This document shows positions 17,669 through 27,637 of a stretch of DNA of 64,000 nucleotides, in pieces. Location: NCBI RefSeq assembly GCF_001545035.1, contig NZ_FCOJ02000006.1, positions 1 to 64,000 on the forward strand. Direction: 5' to 3'. Below the pieces are notes generated by a model. It had not been told where the DNA came from. It was given only the letters and a program-made list of their open reading frames with translations, and did no database searches. Source of the DNA: Caballeronia glebae. GTDB lineage: Bacteria > Pseudomonadota > Gammaproteobacteria > Burkholderiales > Burkholderiaceae. The position numbers and the translations under genes are program-made. Position 1 is the first letter of the stretch, and each line of letters begins with the position of its first letter.

Positions 17669-19048
17669 ATGGACGTCGCTCGGCGGCAACTCATCTATGT
17701 GACTCGCGAACCAAGCGAGGCGCTGTGCGCGCGATTCGAGGAGCGCGGCTGGCATATCGAAATCGTCGCGAACGCGCGCGACACGCGCAAGGCTTTGCGC
17801 AGCGATCTGGCGACCGGCGGGCTGCTGGATCTGTCGAGTCATTTCGAATCGCATGAACTGGCGGCATTTGAATCGTCGCTCACGATGACCAACGTGGGCT
17901 GGGTCGCGGCCACCGTTGCCGGACAATTGGAAGACGCTGCCGTGCGGCGTCTGATTCGCGACTATTGCTTCGATTACGTGACGCTGCCGACGTCGAACGA
18001 CCGTATCGTCGATTCCGTCGGTCATGCGTATGGCATGGTTTCGCTGCATGACGCCGCATCGAACGACGCGCGCAGCGAAGGCCGCGCCGAGGGCGAGATG
18101 GTCGGGTCGTGCGACGCGATGCTCGCGCTGTTCCGCTCGATCCGCAAGGTCGCGATGACCGATGCGCCCGTGTTCATCTCGGGCGAATCGGGCACCGGCA
18201 AGGAACTGACGGCCGTCGCCATTCACGAACGCTCCGCACGCCGCGATCAGCCGTTCGTCGCGATCAACTGCGGCGCGATTCCCGCGCATCTTCTGCAATC
18301 GGAGCTCTTCGGCTACGAACGCGGCGCTTTTACCGGCGCGAACCAGCGCAAGATCGGCCGCGTCGAAGCGGCTAACGGCGGCACGTTATTCCTCGATGAA
18401 ATCGGCGATTTGCCGCTCGAAAGCCAGGCAAGCCTGTTGCGGTTCCTGCAGGAGCGCAAGGTGGAACGTCTCGGCGGACACGGCTCGACGCCGGTGGACG
18501 TGCGCATCATCTCCGCGACGCACGTCGACATGCAGACCGCGATGATCGAAGGGCGGTTCCGCGCGGACTTGTACCATCGGCTGTGCGTACTGCAGATCGA
18601 CGAACCTCCGCTGCGCGCGCGCGGCAAGGACATCGAATTGCTCGCGAAACACATGCTCGACCGCTTCAAGAAGGACGCGAGCCGGCGGCTGCGCGGCTTC
18701 TCGCCGGATGCCATTGCCGCGATCCACAACTACGGCTGGCCGGGCAACGTGCGCGAGCTCATCAATCGCGTGCGGCGCGCGATCGTGATGTCGGAAGGGC
18801 GTCAGATCACGGCGCGCGATCTCGAACTCGGCGAATACGTCGAAGTCGCGCCGGTGTCGCTCGCGCAGGCGCGCGAGGCGGCCGAGCGGCAGGCGATCGA
18901 ACTCGCGCTTTTGCGTCATCGCGGACGTCTCGGCGACGCGGCCCACGAGCTGGGCATTTCGCGCGTGACGCTGTATAGGCTGTTGAGCGCGCACGGAATG
19001 CGTCACATCGAGGTCGATGCGCCCTCGGAGCATGCCACGCGCGGCTGA
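17669..19048 (+). CDS. Sigma-54-dependent transcriptional activator, VpsR-like
   Basis: A 459-residue bacterial enhancer-binding protein. Residues 1-130 form a divergent receiver-like domain resembling that of Vibrio VpsR. The AAA+ domain is complete: Walker A GESGTGKE (172-179), the sigma-54 contact loop GAFTGA (219-224), Walker B LFLDE (D243-E244), and NVRELINRVRRA near 355. A Fis-type HTH closes the protein (RGRLGDAAHELGISRVTLYR). It is a stand-alone regulator with no histidine kinase beside it. VpsR and a Burkholderia relative respond to c-di-GMP and control exopolysaccharide; that role here is inference only. AAAGGA lies 8 bases before the ATG. Confidence 0.88.
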   Translation: MDVARRQLIYVTREPSEALCARFEERGWHIEIVANARDTRKALRSDLATGGLLDLSSHFESHELAAFESSLTMTNVGWVAATVAGQLEDAAVRRLIRDYCFDYVTLPTSNDRIVDSVGHAYGMVSLHDAASNDARSEGRAEGEMVGSCDAMLALFRSIRKVAMTDAPVFISGESGTGKELTAVAIHERSARRDQPFVAINCGAIPAHLLQSELFGYERGAFTGANQRKIGRVEAANGGTLFLDEIGDLPLESQASLLRFLQERKVERLGGHGSTPVDVRIISATHVDMQTAMIEGRFRADLYHRLCVLQIDEPPLRARGKDIELLAKHMLDRFKKDASRRLRGFSPDAIAAIHNYGWPGNVRELINRVRRAIVMSEGRQITARDLELGEYVEVAPVSLAQAREAAERQAIELALLRHRGRLGDAAHELGISRVTLYRLLSAHGMRHIEVDAPSEHATRG

Positions 19049-19075
19049 CAGCGAAACTGCGGTCATCCACCGGAC

Positions 19076-19099
19076 GGGCGCCATAAGGCGCCCTTTTTT
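19076..19099 (+). terminator. Terminator after the sigma-54 activator
   Basis: Stem GGGCGCC / GGCGCCC, loop ATAA, followed by six T. It lies about 30 bases after the stop codon and separates the regulator from thyA. Confidence 0.88.
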
Positions 19100-19198
19100 C
19101 GTGCCGCTGCTCTAAGCGCCCGCATCCATCGCTTGGTAAAATCTCGTCTTTACGCCTTCCGTTCGCGAGGGCGCGCAGCATATCCCAGGGAACATCGA

Positions 19199-20170
19199 AT
19201 GAAACAGTATCTCGAGCTCGTCCAGACGATTCTCGATACCGGCACTTGGCAGGAAAACCGCACGGGCATCCGCACGATCAGCATTCCCGGCGCGATGCTG
19301 CGTTTCGACCTGCAGCAAGGCTTTCCGGCCGTGACCACGAAAAAGCTCGCGTTCAAGTCGGCGATCGGCGAACTCGTGGGCTTCTTGCGTGCGGCGAAGA
19401 GCGCGGCGGACTTCCGCGCGCTCGGCTGCAAGGTCTGGGATGCCAACGCCAACGAGAATCCGGAGTGGCTCGAAAATCCGTACCGGCAAGGCCCGGACGA
19501 TCTCGGCGACGTCTACGGCGTGCAATGGCGCAAATGGCCCGCGTACAAGATCGTCGACGCCTGCGCGGGCGATCAGATCGCCGACGCGACGAATCGCGGC
19601 TTCCAGGTCGTGACGAGCTTCGTCGAAAACGGGCGCGAGCAGGTTCTGCTGTACAAGGCGATCGATCAGTTGCGTCAGTGTCTCGACACGATCATCGAGC
19701 GCCCGACCGACCGGCGCATTCTGTTTCACGCATGGAACCCGGCGAAGCTCGACGAAATCGCGCTGCCCGCGTGCCACCTGCTGTATCAGTTCATCCCGAA
19801 CGCGGTGACGCGCGAGATTTCGCTGTGTCTGTACATTCGCAGCAATGACGTCGGGCTCGGCACGCCGTTCAATCTGACCGAGGGCGCGGCGCTTCTGCAT
19901 CTCGTCGGCCGGTTGACGGGCTATAAGCCGCGCTGGTTCACGTATTTCATCGGCGATGCGCATATCTACGAAAATCAGCTCGACATGCTGCACGAGCAAC
20001 TGAAGCGCGAGCCGCTGCCGTCGCCGCAGTTGATCATCTCGGATCGCGTGCCGGATTACGCGGTGACGAAGCGCTACGAGCCGCAGTGGCTGGAGAAGAT
20101 CGAGCCGAAGGATTTCGCGCTCGAAGGCTACAAGCATCACGACGCGCTCACGGCGCCGATGGCGGTGTAG
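19199..20170 (+). CDS. thyA: Thymidylate synthase (long form)
   Basis: A 323-residue ThyA that methylates dUMP to dTMP with methylene-tetrahydrofolate, giving dihydrofolate for FolA. The catalytic cysteine is in [10 protein letters not shown] (about residue 184), with the preceding phosphate-binding [10 protein letters not shown] and the following [13 protein letters not shown] motif. Typical E. coli-type enzymes have 264 residues; the extra length lies in the region of about residues 80-150, as in the long Lactobacillus-type enzymes. The ATG 19199 is chosen as it begins the family sequence MKQYLELVQ. Single-gene unit with terminators on both sides. Confidence 0.96.
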   Translation: MKQYLELVQTILDTGTWQENRTGIRTISIPGAMLRFDLQQGFPAVTTKKLAFKSAIGELVGFLRAAKSAADFRALGCKVWDANANENPEWLENPYRQGPDDLGDVYGVQWRKWPAYKIVDACAGDQIADATNRGFQVVTSFVENGREQVLLYKAIDQLRQCLDTIIERPTDRRILFHAWNPAKLDEIALPACHLLYQFIPNAVTREISLCLYIRSNDVGLGTPFNLTEGAALLHLVGRLTGYKPRWFTYFIGDAHIYENQLDMLHEQLKREPLPSPQLIISDRVPDYAVTKRYEPQWLEKIEPKDFALEGYKHHDALTAPMAV

Positions 20171-20195
20171 GCCGGGTTGCGTCGGTTCGCTTGCG

Positions 20196-20227
20196 AAAAC
20201 GCGCGGTCGAGGCCGCGCGTTTTTTTT
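20196..20227. terminator. Terminator between convergent thyA and the DUF6600 gene
   Basis: Eleven-bp stem AAAACGCGCGG / CCGCGCGTTTT with 6-nt loop and a run of eight T on the + strand; the minus strand shows a shorter TTTT, so function in both directions is possible. Confidence 0.88.
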
Positions 20228-20233
20228 GCGCCC

Positions 20234-22429
20234 TCAACCGCGATGATGCTCGTTGCCGCCGCCGTGCTGCTGCGGTTGTTGCTGCGGCTGCTGAGGCTGC
20301 TGCGCCTGTTGCGGCTGCTGATGAGGCTCCTGACGTTGCATCTGCTGCGGCGGCGCCTGACGCGCTTCCTGATGCATCGGCTGGCGCGGCGGCTCCTGAT
20401 GGATTGGCGGCCGCTGCGCTTCCGGCTGCGGACGAGGCTGCGGCATCTCATGACGCGGTTGCTGCTCGACCCGCGCCTGACGATAGGCCTCCGGCTGCGG
20501 CTGATGCTGTGGCGGCACGTGTTGGGCGAATGCAGGCTGCGCCGATGGATTGGGCGCACCGCGCTCGACGTGCGGCGCGTGATTGGGCTGCGGCTGCATC
20601 GATTGCATGGGCATACCGGGCGCGCCGTGATCGACACGCGGCGCGTCGTTCGCGTGCTGCGGCGGCGCCATCGGCGGCTGTGCCTGTCGCGGTGACGGAC
20701 CTGGCCGGAACGCTTGCTGCGGCGCGCGCGGTTCACCAGCGACAGCATGCCCGCGCGATGGATCGCCGTGCGAAAAGCGCGGATCGTCGCCGCCGGGTTG
20801 CGCAGCTTGAGGCGGACGCGGAACGCCATTGCCATGCGGCGGCGCAGGCTGTGCGGGGACAGGCGCGGACGGCGCACCGCGGGCAATGACGGAACGCGCC
20901 GGTCCGTGCGTCGCCACGAGATGGACTTGATCGTTGCGCGCACCGTACCCATGCGCATCGCGATCTTGCTGCGCGTACCGGTCATGGAAACCCGGCGGCG
21001 CGACCGGCGCGCGCGTCGCGACCACCGGACGGCCGAATCGGCCCTGCGGCGGCCGATAATCCGCCCGCCGCGTGCCGGGCGCAAAACTGTCGCGCGTCGG
21101 CGCGATGCCCGGCGCGCCCGCGAAAAAGCGCGGATTGCGCCAGCGCGACGGATCGACCGCATAGGGCTGGCGTCCGACCGGCTGACCACGCACGAACATG
21201 TTCGCCGGGACAGCCGTCAGCCCGCGGCGCTCGCGATAGTTCACATACGTGTTGTTGATGTGCACCGACCGCTCGACATAGACATTGCGGTTCACGCGCT
21301 CGAAGTAGCGCGGACTCCAGCCATCGTGATGTGGACGCCACGCTTCGCCCGGGCCGAGCGGGAACCACGCGATGCCGGCCGCCGCGATGCCGCCGGCCGT
21401 CAGCGCGACGTTCCAGTCGGGGCCGCCGCCATCGCCATCGCCGACAAAGCCCACGAGCGCGGGCGAATACGCGGGCGGCGCGCTTGCCTCCATCGGGCCG
21501 GGCACCCACGCCCATTGCGATCCGATGGACGCCCATCGGCCATAGTGATACGGCGCGAAGCCCCACGGCGCGTCGTCGATCCAGGTCCATCCCCACGGGT
21601 TCTGCCACGCCCAGTGTCCCTGCCGATACGGCGCCCAGTCGGCGGAAACGGCGGTCGGCACCCAGACCGGACCGTACGATGGATCGTTGCGCCACGTGCC
21701 ATTGGCATCGAGATCCTGATAACCGGGGACATCGCGCGATACGTACCGCGCCGAGACCGAGCGATCCTCGGATGCGTCGCGGCCCGCAGCCCATTGATCG
21801 AACGCGTCCGGCGCGGGCGCCGCATTCGCCGATGCCTGCTGCAGATTCGTGCCCTCGAAGGTCATCTGCTGACCGCCCGCGAGCTGCACCGAGCCGCCGT
21901 CGCCATACGCGGTGACGCCGCCGCTTCGCACCGTCACGGTCGTCGCGCGGCCATCGGGCGCGACGTCCACGCGCACGTCGCCGGGCGTCGTGATGGCGAG
22001 CGCGGTGTTGGGCGTGTCGATCTCGTAGCGCGTGCCGGGCGGCAGTTCGCGCACGCGCGTCGAGAGCGTTCCCTGGGGGACTTTGAGTTGCGCGGTGTCG
22101 TCGTCGAGCGCGAGGACCGACAGAGCGGTCGACGAGCCGAGCCGCACCGCCGTCGAGCCGATATGCAGTTCGGAGCGCGCGTTCTCGTCGTTCCAGAGCT
22201 GATCGCCGGTCGTGAGCGGACGATTGATCTGCGCGTAGGTCCATTCGGACGCGCCCGCGGGTTCGGTCGTCACCGTGCCCGCCGTGTAGTTCAGCCGCGC
22301 GATGCGTCCGGGCGGATCGCCCTGTCCGGGCTGGACCGCCACCGTGGACTGAGACTGCGCAAACGCGCCGATCCCCGATGTAGATAACACCGCGCACAAG
22401 GTGGCGGCGGCGATGGTCCTGATTTTCAT
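20234..22429 (-). CDS. Exported FecR/DUF6600-domain protein with Pro/Gln-rich tail
   Basis: A 731-residue secreted or cell-envelope protein. Signal peptide at residues 1-24 (MKIRTIAAATLCAVL…GAFA|QS). Residues about 40-200 form a FecR-like beta region (ARLNYTAGTVTTEPAGASEW, LHIGSTAVRLG, YEIDTPNTALAITTPGDVRV). Residues about 240-420 carry Trp/Tyr-rich repeats (YGPVWVPTAV, YRQGHWAWQNPWGWTWIDD, PYHYGRWASIGSQWAWVPG) characteristic of DUF6600. From about residue 520 to the end the sequence is low-complexity Pro/Gln/His. The role is unknown; FecR domains elsewhere sense or bind in the periplasm. It stands alone, convergent with thyA. Confidence 0.85.
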   Translation of the reverse strand: MKIRTIAAATLCAVLSTSGIGAFAQSQSTVAVQPGQGDPPGRIARLNYTAGTVTTEPAGASEWTYAQINRPLTTGDQLWNDENARSELHIGSTAVRLGSSTALSVLALDDDTAQLKVPQGTLSTRVRELPPGTRYEIDTPNTALAITTPGDVRVDVAPDGRATTVTVRSGGVTAYGDGGSVQLAGGQQMTFEGTNLQQASANAAPAPDAFDQWAAGRDASEDRSVSARYVSRDVPGYQDLDANGTWRNDPSYGPVWVPTAVSADWAPYRQGHWAWQNPWGWTWIDDAPWGFAPYHYGRWASIGSQWAWVPGPMEASAPPAYSPALVGFVGDGDGGGPDWNVALTAGGIAAAGIAWFPLGPGEAWRPHHDGWSPRYFERVNRNVYVERSVHINNTYVNYRERRGLTAVPANMFVRGQPVGRQPYAVDPSRWRNPRFFAGAPGIAPTRDSFAPGTRRADYRPPQGRFGRPVVATRAPVAPPGFHDRYAQQDRDAHGYGARNDQVHLVATHGPARSVIARGAPSAPVPAQPAPPHGNGVPRPPQAAQPGGDDPRFSHGDPSRGHAVAGEPRAPQQAFRPGPSPRQAQPPMAPPQHANDAPRVDHGAPGMPMQSMQPQPNHAPHVERGAPNPSAQPAFAQHVPPQHQPQPEAYRQARVEQQPRHEMPQPRPQPEAQRPPIHQEPPRQPMHQEARQAPPQQMQRQEPHQQPQQAQQPQQPQQQPQQHGGGNEHHRG

Positions 22430-22563
22430 TGTGTTCTCCGGCGGCCGCGCGTTCGTCCCGTTCGACGCGTGGGGTTCGCGCGGCCTACCGGATCAATGTA
22501 TCGCCCGCGCCTGTATCCGTACGATGCCGTTTGTAACGGCGCGCAGGTGCGCGTAACAAAGCT

Positions 22564-23310
22564 TTATCGCGCGGAGAGGAAGTCTTCGAAGTGCCGATGT
22601 CCCGACGGCGTCACGCGCAATATGCGGCGTTTCGCCGTGTGCTCGATCCAGCCGCGCGACTCGCACGCTTCGAGAAAGGCCGCGCCGAGCGCGCCGCCCA
22701 GATGCGGCCGTCGCTCGCTCCAGTCGATGCACGTGCACGCGAACCGTCGCCGCCGCGCGCGCTGCGCCTTCAGATCGATGCCGAGTTCGGCGAAGGCTTG
22801 CGCGCCTTCTTGAGTCGCGTCGAGCGCGGCGGGGCCGTGCGCCTGTTCGCGACGATCGGCGGCGAGCCAGTTGCGCGCGAGCATCCGGTCGAAGAGCTGC
22901 ACGGCGAGTTCGCCCGCGAGATGGTCGTAGCAGGTGCGCGCGAAACGCATCTCCACGGGCACGGCGCACGGCGGGCGTTCCGGCGTGCGCTGCGGCGCGC
23001 TCGCCCGCGCGAGATTGGCGAGCGCTTCGATGGCGGCGGCGATATCCGGCGTCGCGATCCGGTAGTAACGATGCCGCCCGCTCACTTCGAGCGCGAGCAG
23101 TCCGCCTTCGGTCAGCCGCGCGAGATGCCCGCTCGCCGCCGACGGCGACAGCCCCGCGATCATCGTCAGTTCGCCGGCGGGACGCGCGGTGCCGTCCATC
23201 AGCGACCAGAGCATGGCGGCGCGGCCCGGATCGGCGATCAGCGCGCCGATGCGCGACAGTCCGGGAAAATGCCGCGCGCGGGACTCGGCGTTGTCGAAAG
23301 CGGGGTTCAT
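22564..23310 (-). CDS. ArsR-type winged-helix transcriptional regulator
   Basis: A 248-residue regulator. The N-terminal ArsR-like winged helix spans about residues 15-100 (LIADPGRAAMLWSLMDG, AGLSPSAASGHLARLTEGGLL, HRYYRIA). The C-terminal half is Cys/Arg-containing (FACTCIDWSERRPHLGGALG, residues about 190-215) and belongs to a fusion-type ArsR family in which the target and ligand are unknown. ATG 23310 is chosen over an upstream frame extension because the family sequence starts there. No transporter or resistance gene lies beside it; the divergent neighbour is a 47-residue lipoprotein. Confidence 0.85.
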   Translation of the reverse strand: MNPAFDNAESRARHFPGLSRIGALIADPGRAAMLWSLMDGTARPAGELTMIAGLSPSAASGHLARLTEGGLLALEVSGRHRYYRIATPDIAAAIEALANLARASAPQRTPERPPCAVPVEMRFARTCYDHLAGELAVQLFDRMLARNWLAADRREQAHGPAALDATQEGAQAFAELGIDLKAQRARRRRFACTCIDWSERRPHLGGALGAAFLEACESRGWIEHTAKRRILRVTPSGHRHFEDFLSAR

Positions 23311-23456
23311 GGCGATGTCCGTATCGGGCGAAGTATTCGATGCGCCCACTCTAGCGCGACCGGGCAACCGACGTTTCACCGCGCGCCGAAATGTCGATGC
23401 GCGAAGCGCGGCGCTAGAATGACCGCTGGCATTTCGAAGCAGCAGGGGAGATTTCC

Positions 23457-23600
23457 ATGTCCAGATTCATTCTCGCGAGCGCGATGGGCGTTCTCATGCT
23501 CTGCGCGGGCTGTGCGGGCGCGCCGTCGTCATCGGCGGGCGGCGGCGGCAGCATGACGATGTACGGCACGATCGATCAGGGCATTACCGTTCACGATTGA
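23457..23600 (+). CDS. Small putative lipoprotein (47 residues)
   Basis: A 47-residue frame too short for most ORF filters. ATG 23457 follows AGCAGGGGAG, a strong ribosome-binding site. The N-terminus MSRFILASAMGVLMLCAGC looks like a signal peptide ending in a lipobox-like L-C-A-G-C (Cys19), followed by a Gly/Ser linker and the tail MTMYGTIDQGITVHD. The function is unknown. It lies between the ArsR regulator (divergent) and the thioesterase gene (same strand, 52 bases downstream). Lipidation is an inference, as the residue at -3 is Cys rather than Leu. Confidence 0.65.
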   Translation: MSRFILASAMGVLMLCAGCAGAPSSSAGGGGSMTMYGTIDQGITVHD

Positions 23601-23652
23601 ATATTGCCGATCCTATAATCGGCATTTATTCGCAGCCTGAGACGGGTTTCCC

Positions 23653-24174
23653 ATGAATACGCCGACCTCATCTCCGATTCCCGCGGTCCCGAAAAGCCGC
23701 GCTGAAACCACCTTCCGCTTTCTCGCCGAGCCGACTTCGGTGAATTTCGGCGGCAAGGTGCATGGCGGCGCGCTGATGAAATGGATCGACGAAACCGCCT
23801 ACGCCTGCGCCGCGATGTGGTCCGGGCGCTACGCGGTCACGGTGAGCGTGGGCAATATCCGCTTCCGGCGGCCGATTCTCGTCGGCAATCTGGTCGAGTT
23901 ACGTGCGCGCGTCGTGACGACGGGGCGCACCAGCATGCACATCCACATTTCCGTGCATGCGGGCGATCCGAAAGTCGGCGAGCTTGAGCAGACGACCGAT
24001 TGCCTGATGGTTTTCGTCGCCGTCGACGAAAAAGGGCAGCCGACGCCCGTGCCCGCCTTCGTGCCGGAATCGGAAGAGGAGAAGCGTCTCGCGAAATACG
24101 CGATCGACGTGAAGGACGCGCTCGATGCGATCGTCGAGCTGAAGCCGGAAGAGGTCGCGGCGGGAAAGGTCTGA
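23653..24174 (+). CDS. Acyl-CoA thioesterase (hotdog fold)
   Basis: A 173-residue thioesterase of the YciA/BFIT-type hotdog family. The core EPTSVNFGGKVHGGALMKWIDE (residues about 26-47, given across two motifs) contains the N/D-x-G and the helix that forms the active site, and RPILVGNLVELRARVVTTGRTS continues the fold. Such enzymes hydrolyse acyl-CoA to free acid and CoA. The C-terminal 30 residues are a charged helix. Substrate unknown. Convergent with fumC. Confidence 0.9.
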   Translation: MNTPTSSPIPAVPKSRAETTFRFLAEPTSVNFGGKVHGGALMKWIDETAYACAAMWSGRYAVTVSVGNIRFRRPILVGNLVELRARVVTTGRTSMHIHISVHAGDPKVGELEQTTDCLMVFVAVDEKGQPTPVPAFVPESEEEKRLAKYAIDVKDALDAIVELKPEEVAAGKV

Positions 24175-24203
24175 TCCCGCCGCGTCTTCAAATTTGAACG
24201 CGC

Positions 24204-25610
24204 TTACCTTTTCCCCACCATATCGCCCGGCTTGACCCATTCGTCGAACTGCTCGCCGGTCACATAACCGAGCGCGAGCGCAGCGGCCTTGAGCGTGGAG
24301 CCGTCCTTGTGCGCTTTCTTCGCGATCTGCGCGGCTTTGTCATAGCCGATGTGCGGATTCAGCGCCGTCACGAGCATCAGCGATTCGTTGAGCAGACTGT
24401 CGATGCGCTTCAAGTTCGGCTCGATACCCACCGCGCAGTTGTCGTTGAAGCTTTGCGCGCCGTCCGCGAGCAGGCGGATCGATTGCAGCACGTTGTGCGC
24501 GATCATCGGCCGGAAGACGTTCAGTTCGAAGTTGCCGCTCGCGCCGCCGAAATTCACCGCGACGTCGTTGCCGAACACCTGGCAGCAGAGCATGGTCACG
24601 GCTTCGGATTGCGTCGGATTGACCTTGCCCGGCATGATCGAGCTGCCCGGCTCGTTCTCCGGAATCGACAGTTCGCCGAGTCCGCAGCGCGGTCCGCTCG
24701 CGAGCCAGCGGATGTCGTTGGCGATCTTCATCATGCTCGCCGCGACCGTCTTCAACGCGCCGTGCGCGGCGACGAGCGCATCGGCGGCGGCCATTACCTC
24801 GAACTTGTTCGGCGCGGTTTCGAAGGGCAGGCCGGTGAGCTTGCCGATTGCCTGCGCGACCTTGGTCGCGAATTGCGGATGCGCGTTCAGTCCCGTGCCG
24901 ACCGCCGTGCCGCCCTGCGCGAGCTGATACAGATGCGGCAGCGCCGCCTCGACGTGCTTCATGCCGTGATCGAGCTGCGCGACGTAGCCCGAGAACTCCT
25001 GCCCGAGCGTGAGCGGCGTCGCGTCCTGCAGATGCGTGCGGCCGATCTTCACGATTGTGTCGAACGCCTTGGCTTTTGCGTCGAGCGTATCGCGCAGCGT
25101 CTTGAGCGACGGAATCAGATGCTTCTTGATCGCCACCGCCGCGGCGACGTGCATCGCGGTAGGAAACACGTCGTTCGACGACTGGCCGCGATTCACGTCG
25201 TCGTTCGGATGCACGAGGCGCTCCTCGCCGCGCACGCCGCCCATGATCTCGCTCGCGCGATTGGCGATCACCTCGTTGAGGTTCATGTTGGTCTGCGTGC
25301 CCGAGCCGGTTTGCCACACGGCAAGCGGAAATTCATCGGGATGCTTGCCGTCGATGATTTCCTCGGCCGCCTGAACGATCGCGCGCGCCTTGTTCGAATC
25401 GAGCACCTTCAGCCCTTCGTTCACTTCGGCGGCCGCGTGCTTCACGATCGCGAGCGCCGTGATCAGCTCGGGCGACTGCTTTTCCGTGGAAATCTTGAAG
25501 TTTTGCAGCGAGCGCTGCGTCTGCGCGCCCCAGAGTTTGTCGTTCGGCACGGCGATCTCGCCGAACGTGTCCTTCTCCATCCGTACGTCGCCCTTCGCGT
25601 TGTTTGACAT
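24204..25610 (-). CDS. fumC: Class II fumarate hydratase
   Basis: A 468-residue FumC that interconverts fumarate and (S)-malate in the TCA cycle without an iron-sulfur cluster. The superfamily signature [13 protein letters not shown] (about residues 322-334) contains the flexible catalytic loop; [15 protein letters not shown] (about 100) and [16 protein letters not shown] (about 190) are also present. The start at 25610 gives [19 protein letters not shown]; an internal Met (MEKDTFGEI) is an alternative. The phospholipase-D gene ends upstream, 25 bases from this start, on the same strand. Confidence 0.96.
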   Translation of the reverse strand: MSNNAKGDVRMEKDTFGEIAVPNDKLWGAQTQRSLQNFKISTEKQSPELITALAIVKHAAAEVNEGLKVLDSNKARAIVQAAEEIIDGKHPDEFPLAVWQTGSGTQTNMNLNEVIANRASEIMGGVRGEERLVHPNDDVNRGQSSNDVFPTAMHVAAAVAIKKHLIPSLKTLRDTLDAKAKAFDTIVKIGRTHLQDATPLTLGQEFSGYVAQLDHGMKHVEAALPHLYQLAQGGTAVGTGLNAHPQFATKVAQAIGKLTGLPFETAPNKFEVMAAADALVAAHGALKTVAASMMKIANDIRWLASGPRCGLGELSIPENEPGSSIMPGKVNPTQSEAVTMLCCQVFGNDVAVNFGGASGNFELNVFRPMIAHNVLQSIRLLADGAQSFNDNCAVGIEPNLKRIDSLLNESLMLVTALNPHIGYDKAAQIAKKAHKDGSTLKAAALALGYVTGEQFDEWVKPGDMVGKR

Positions 25611-25635
25611 GGCGTGAAATTCCTTACGAGTTGAA

Positions 25636-27336
25636 TCAAAGCTGCGAGTCGACGGGCAGCAACATGAAGAGGCCCGTCATCGCGTTGCGATAAAAACCTG
25701 CTTCGGGATCGAAATTGTAGGTGACGAGACTGCCGTTCGCCTCGCCGATCCAGACGAGGCCCGACTGCGGCGCGCCCGTGCGCCGAAGCTCCTCTGTCAC
25801 CGCCGCGCTCGCCAATTGCACCTGCCAGCTCACCTTCGGCGAGATGCCGTTCGCGAACAATCTGGCGGTTTCTTCCGCGATCGGCTTGCTGTGAATCACG
25901 AGCGCAAGCTCGGTGTTCAACTTCGCCGAACGCGGATCGAGATTCATGGAGCCGATCACGAGGATACTCCGATCGATCACATAGGCCTTCGCATGCAGGC
26001 TCGCGCGCGACTTCGAGCCGAACAGACCCGCGCGCGGACTGCTTTCGCCTTCGGCCTGAATCGGCTTGAATTCGTACAGCTCGACGCCGTTTTGCAGCAT
26101 CGGAATACGATATGGCCCGTAGCCCGCCTGCACGGCGACGGCATCGGTCGCGGCGAGCGAATTCGTCAGCACCGCGACGCGCACGTGACGCTTGGTCACA
26201 TCGGCGAGCGCCTTCACGCCCACGTCGTGCGGCACGAAATAGGGCGACAGGATCAGGAATTCGCTCTGCGCGTCTTTCAGAAGATCGACGAGACGCTCCA
26301 TCGGCGGACTTTTGTAGTCGTCGCTCGGATGCTCGATCTTCGACGGCGAATCGACCCAAAACTCGGTCGGCGCCCACACGAGGCCCATTTCCTCGCGCGA
26401 AATCTGCTGCGCGAGCGGTGTCGCGTTGAGCGGTTTCGCGTTCAGCGGTTCGGCTTGCTGGCGCCAGTGCGCGCGCAGGTCGTCGCGGGTTTTGTCGAGT
26501 TCCGCGGAATCGAACTTCTGCTTGTTCAGCGCGCGCAGCGGATAGGCGAGCGAGCTGTTCCAGTAGTCGTCGAAGCTCGCGGAAATTTTCTGCGTCACCG
26601 GGCCGGCGGCGAAGACGTCGAGATCGCGGAACTGCAAGGTCGGACTCGCGCTGAAGTACTCGTCGCCGAGATTGCGCCCGCCGACGATCGCGATCTGGTT
26701 GTCCGCGATCATCGCCTTGTTGTGCATGCGGCGCGTGAAGTGGTCGAGATTCGTGAATAAATTCTGCGTGCGCTCGGAGAAGCTGCGTTGCGCGCTGCCG
26801 AACGGGTTGAAGACGCGAATCTCGATCTTGTCGTGCGAGTTGAGCGCCGCCATGATCCGGTCGATGTCCTTGAAGTTCAGATCGTCGACCAGCATGCGCA
26901 CGCGCACGCCGCGATCCGCCGCGTACAGCGCCGAGCCGAGCAGAAGCTTGCCCGTGTTGTCTTCGTTGGCGATGTAGTACTGCATGTCGAGCGTCTTCGT
27001 CGCCGCGCGTGCGAGCGCGATGCGGGCCTGCAGCGCGTCGGTGCCGGTTGGCAAGAGACGCACGGCCGATTCATCCGGATGCTGCTTTTCGAGCGGCGCG
27101 AGGGCGGCCGCGAGCGGCGTCGCCTCGGCCGCTGACAGCGCGCGGCTCACCGGCCGGTCGAACGCCGTCGCGGGCGGACGCGTCGCGCAACCGGCGACGA
27201 GCGTCGTCATCGTCAGGACGACGGCTAGCTTGCGCGCGGCAGCGCTGAGTCTTCGTTTCGGCGTGACGCGCTGGTCCGCGTCCTCGTGATTTCCGTCACA
27301 CTGCGCAACTTCCCACCATCCCCGGTTTTCCGACAC
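25636..27336 (-). CDS. Phospholipase D-family lipoprotein (cardiolipin synthase ClsC-like)
   Basis: A 566-residue protein with two PLD motifs: [16 protein letters not shown] (about residue 218) and [16 protein letters not shown] (about 450), each HxK(x)4D. A lipobox LVAGC at about residue 50 follows a hydrophobic stretch, so it is probably anchored as a lipoprotein. The order and size match the YmdC/ClsC group, which makes cardiolipin from phosphatidylethanolamine and phosphatidylglycerol. The start is a GTG (27336) supported by GAGGAA 7 bases upstream; no in-frame ATG precedes the lipobox at a useful distance. Confidence 0.88.
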   Translation of the reverse strand: MSENRGWWEVAQCDGNHEDADQRVTPKRRLSAAARKLAVVLTMTTLVAGCATRPPATAFDRPVSRALSAAEATPLAAALAPLEKQHPDESAVRLLPTGTDALQARIALARAATKTLDMQYYIANEDNTGKLLLGSALYAADRGVRVRMLVDDLNFKDIDRIMAALNSHDKIEIRVFNPFGSAQRSFSERTQNLFTNLDHFTRRMHNKAMIADNQIAIVGGRNLGDEYFSASPTLQFRDLDVFAAGPVTQKISASFDDYWNSSLAYPLRALNKQKFDSAELDKTRDDLRAHWRQQAEPLNAKPLNATPLAQQISREEMGLVWAPTEFWVDSPSKIEHPSDDYKSPPMERLVDLLKDAQSEFLILSPYFVPHDVGVKALADVTKRHVRVAVLTNSLAATDAVAVQAGYGPYRIPMLQNGVELYEFKPIQAEGESSPRAGLFGSKSRASLHAKAYVIDRSILVIGSMNLDPRSAKLNTELALVIHSKPIAEETARLFANGISPKVSWQVQLASAAVTEELRRTGAPQSGLVWIGEANGSLVTYNFDPEAGFYRNAMTGLFMLLPVDSQL

Positions 27337-27493
27337 TTCGATTCCTCGTTATGGTCGTCGCGACTTGGCGCGTTTCGACGTTTTCGTGTTTGCGGCACAA
27401 GGAAGCAAGGAGCGTTCTCGGGCCGAATTTCGAAATGATTCTATGGGAAATCGGAAAAGGACCGAATGTCGAACTGCGCGATGGGATACAGAC

Positions 27494-27523
27494 GAAAAAA
27501 AGCCCGCTGGTTAGAGCGGGCTT
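27494..27523 (-). terminator. Minus-strand terminator downstream of the MATE gene
   Basis: Stem AAGCCCGCT / AGCGGGCTT with a 6-nt loop, followed on the minus strand by CTTTTTTTCG. It lies about 115 bases beyond the MATE transporter stop. The rest of the 300-base gap 27337-27637 shows no gene or other structure I can support. Confidence 0.82.
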
Positions 27524-27637
27524 GCAACCCCTGTCACAGATGTCTCAAGGAGGAGACGGGTTCATCCTAGCAATGCGTCCCACGCCGACCAACCAAGCAT
27601 TGGTGCTATGCAAATCGGCGCGCGACTCGGGTGCTTA

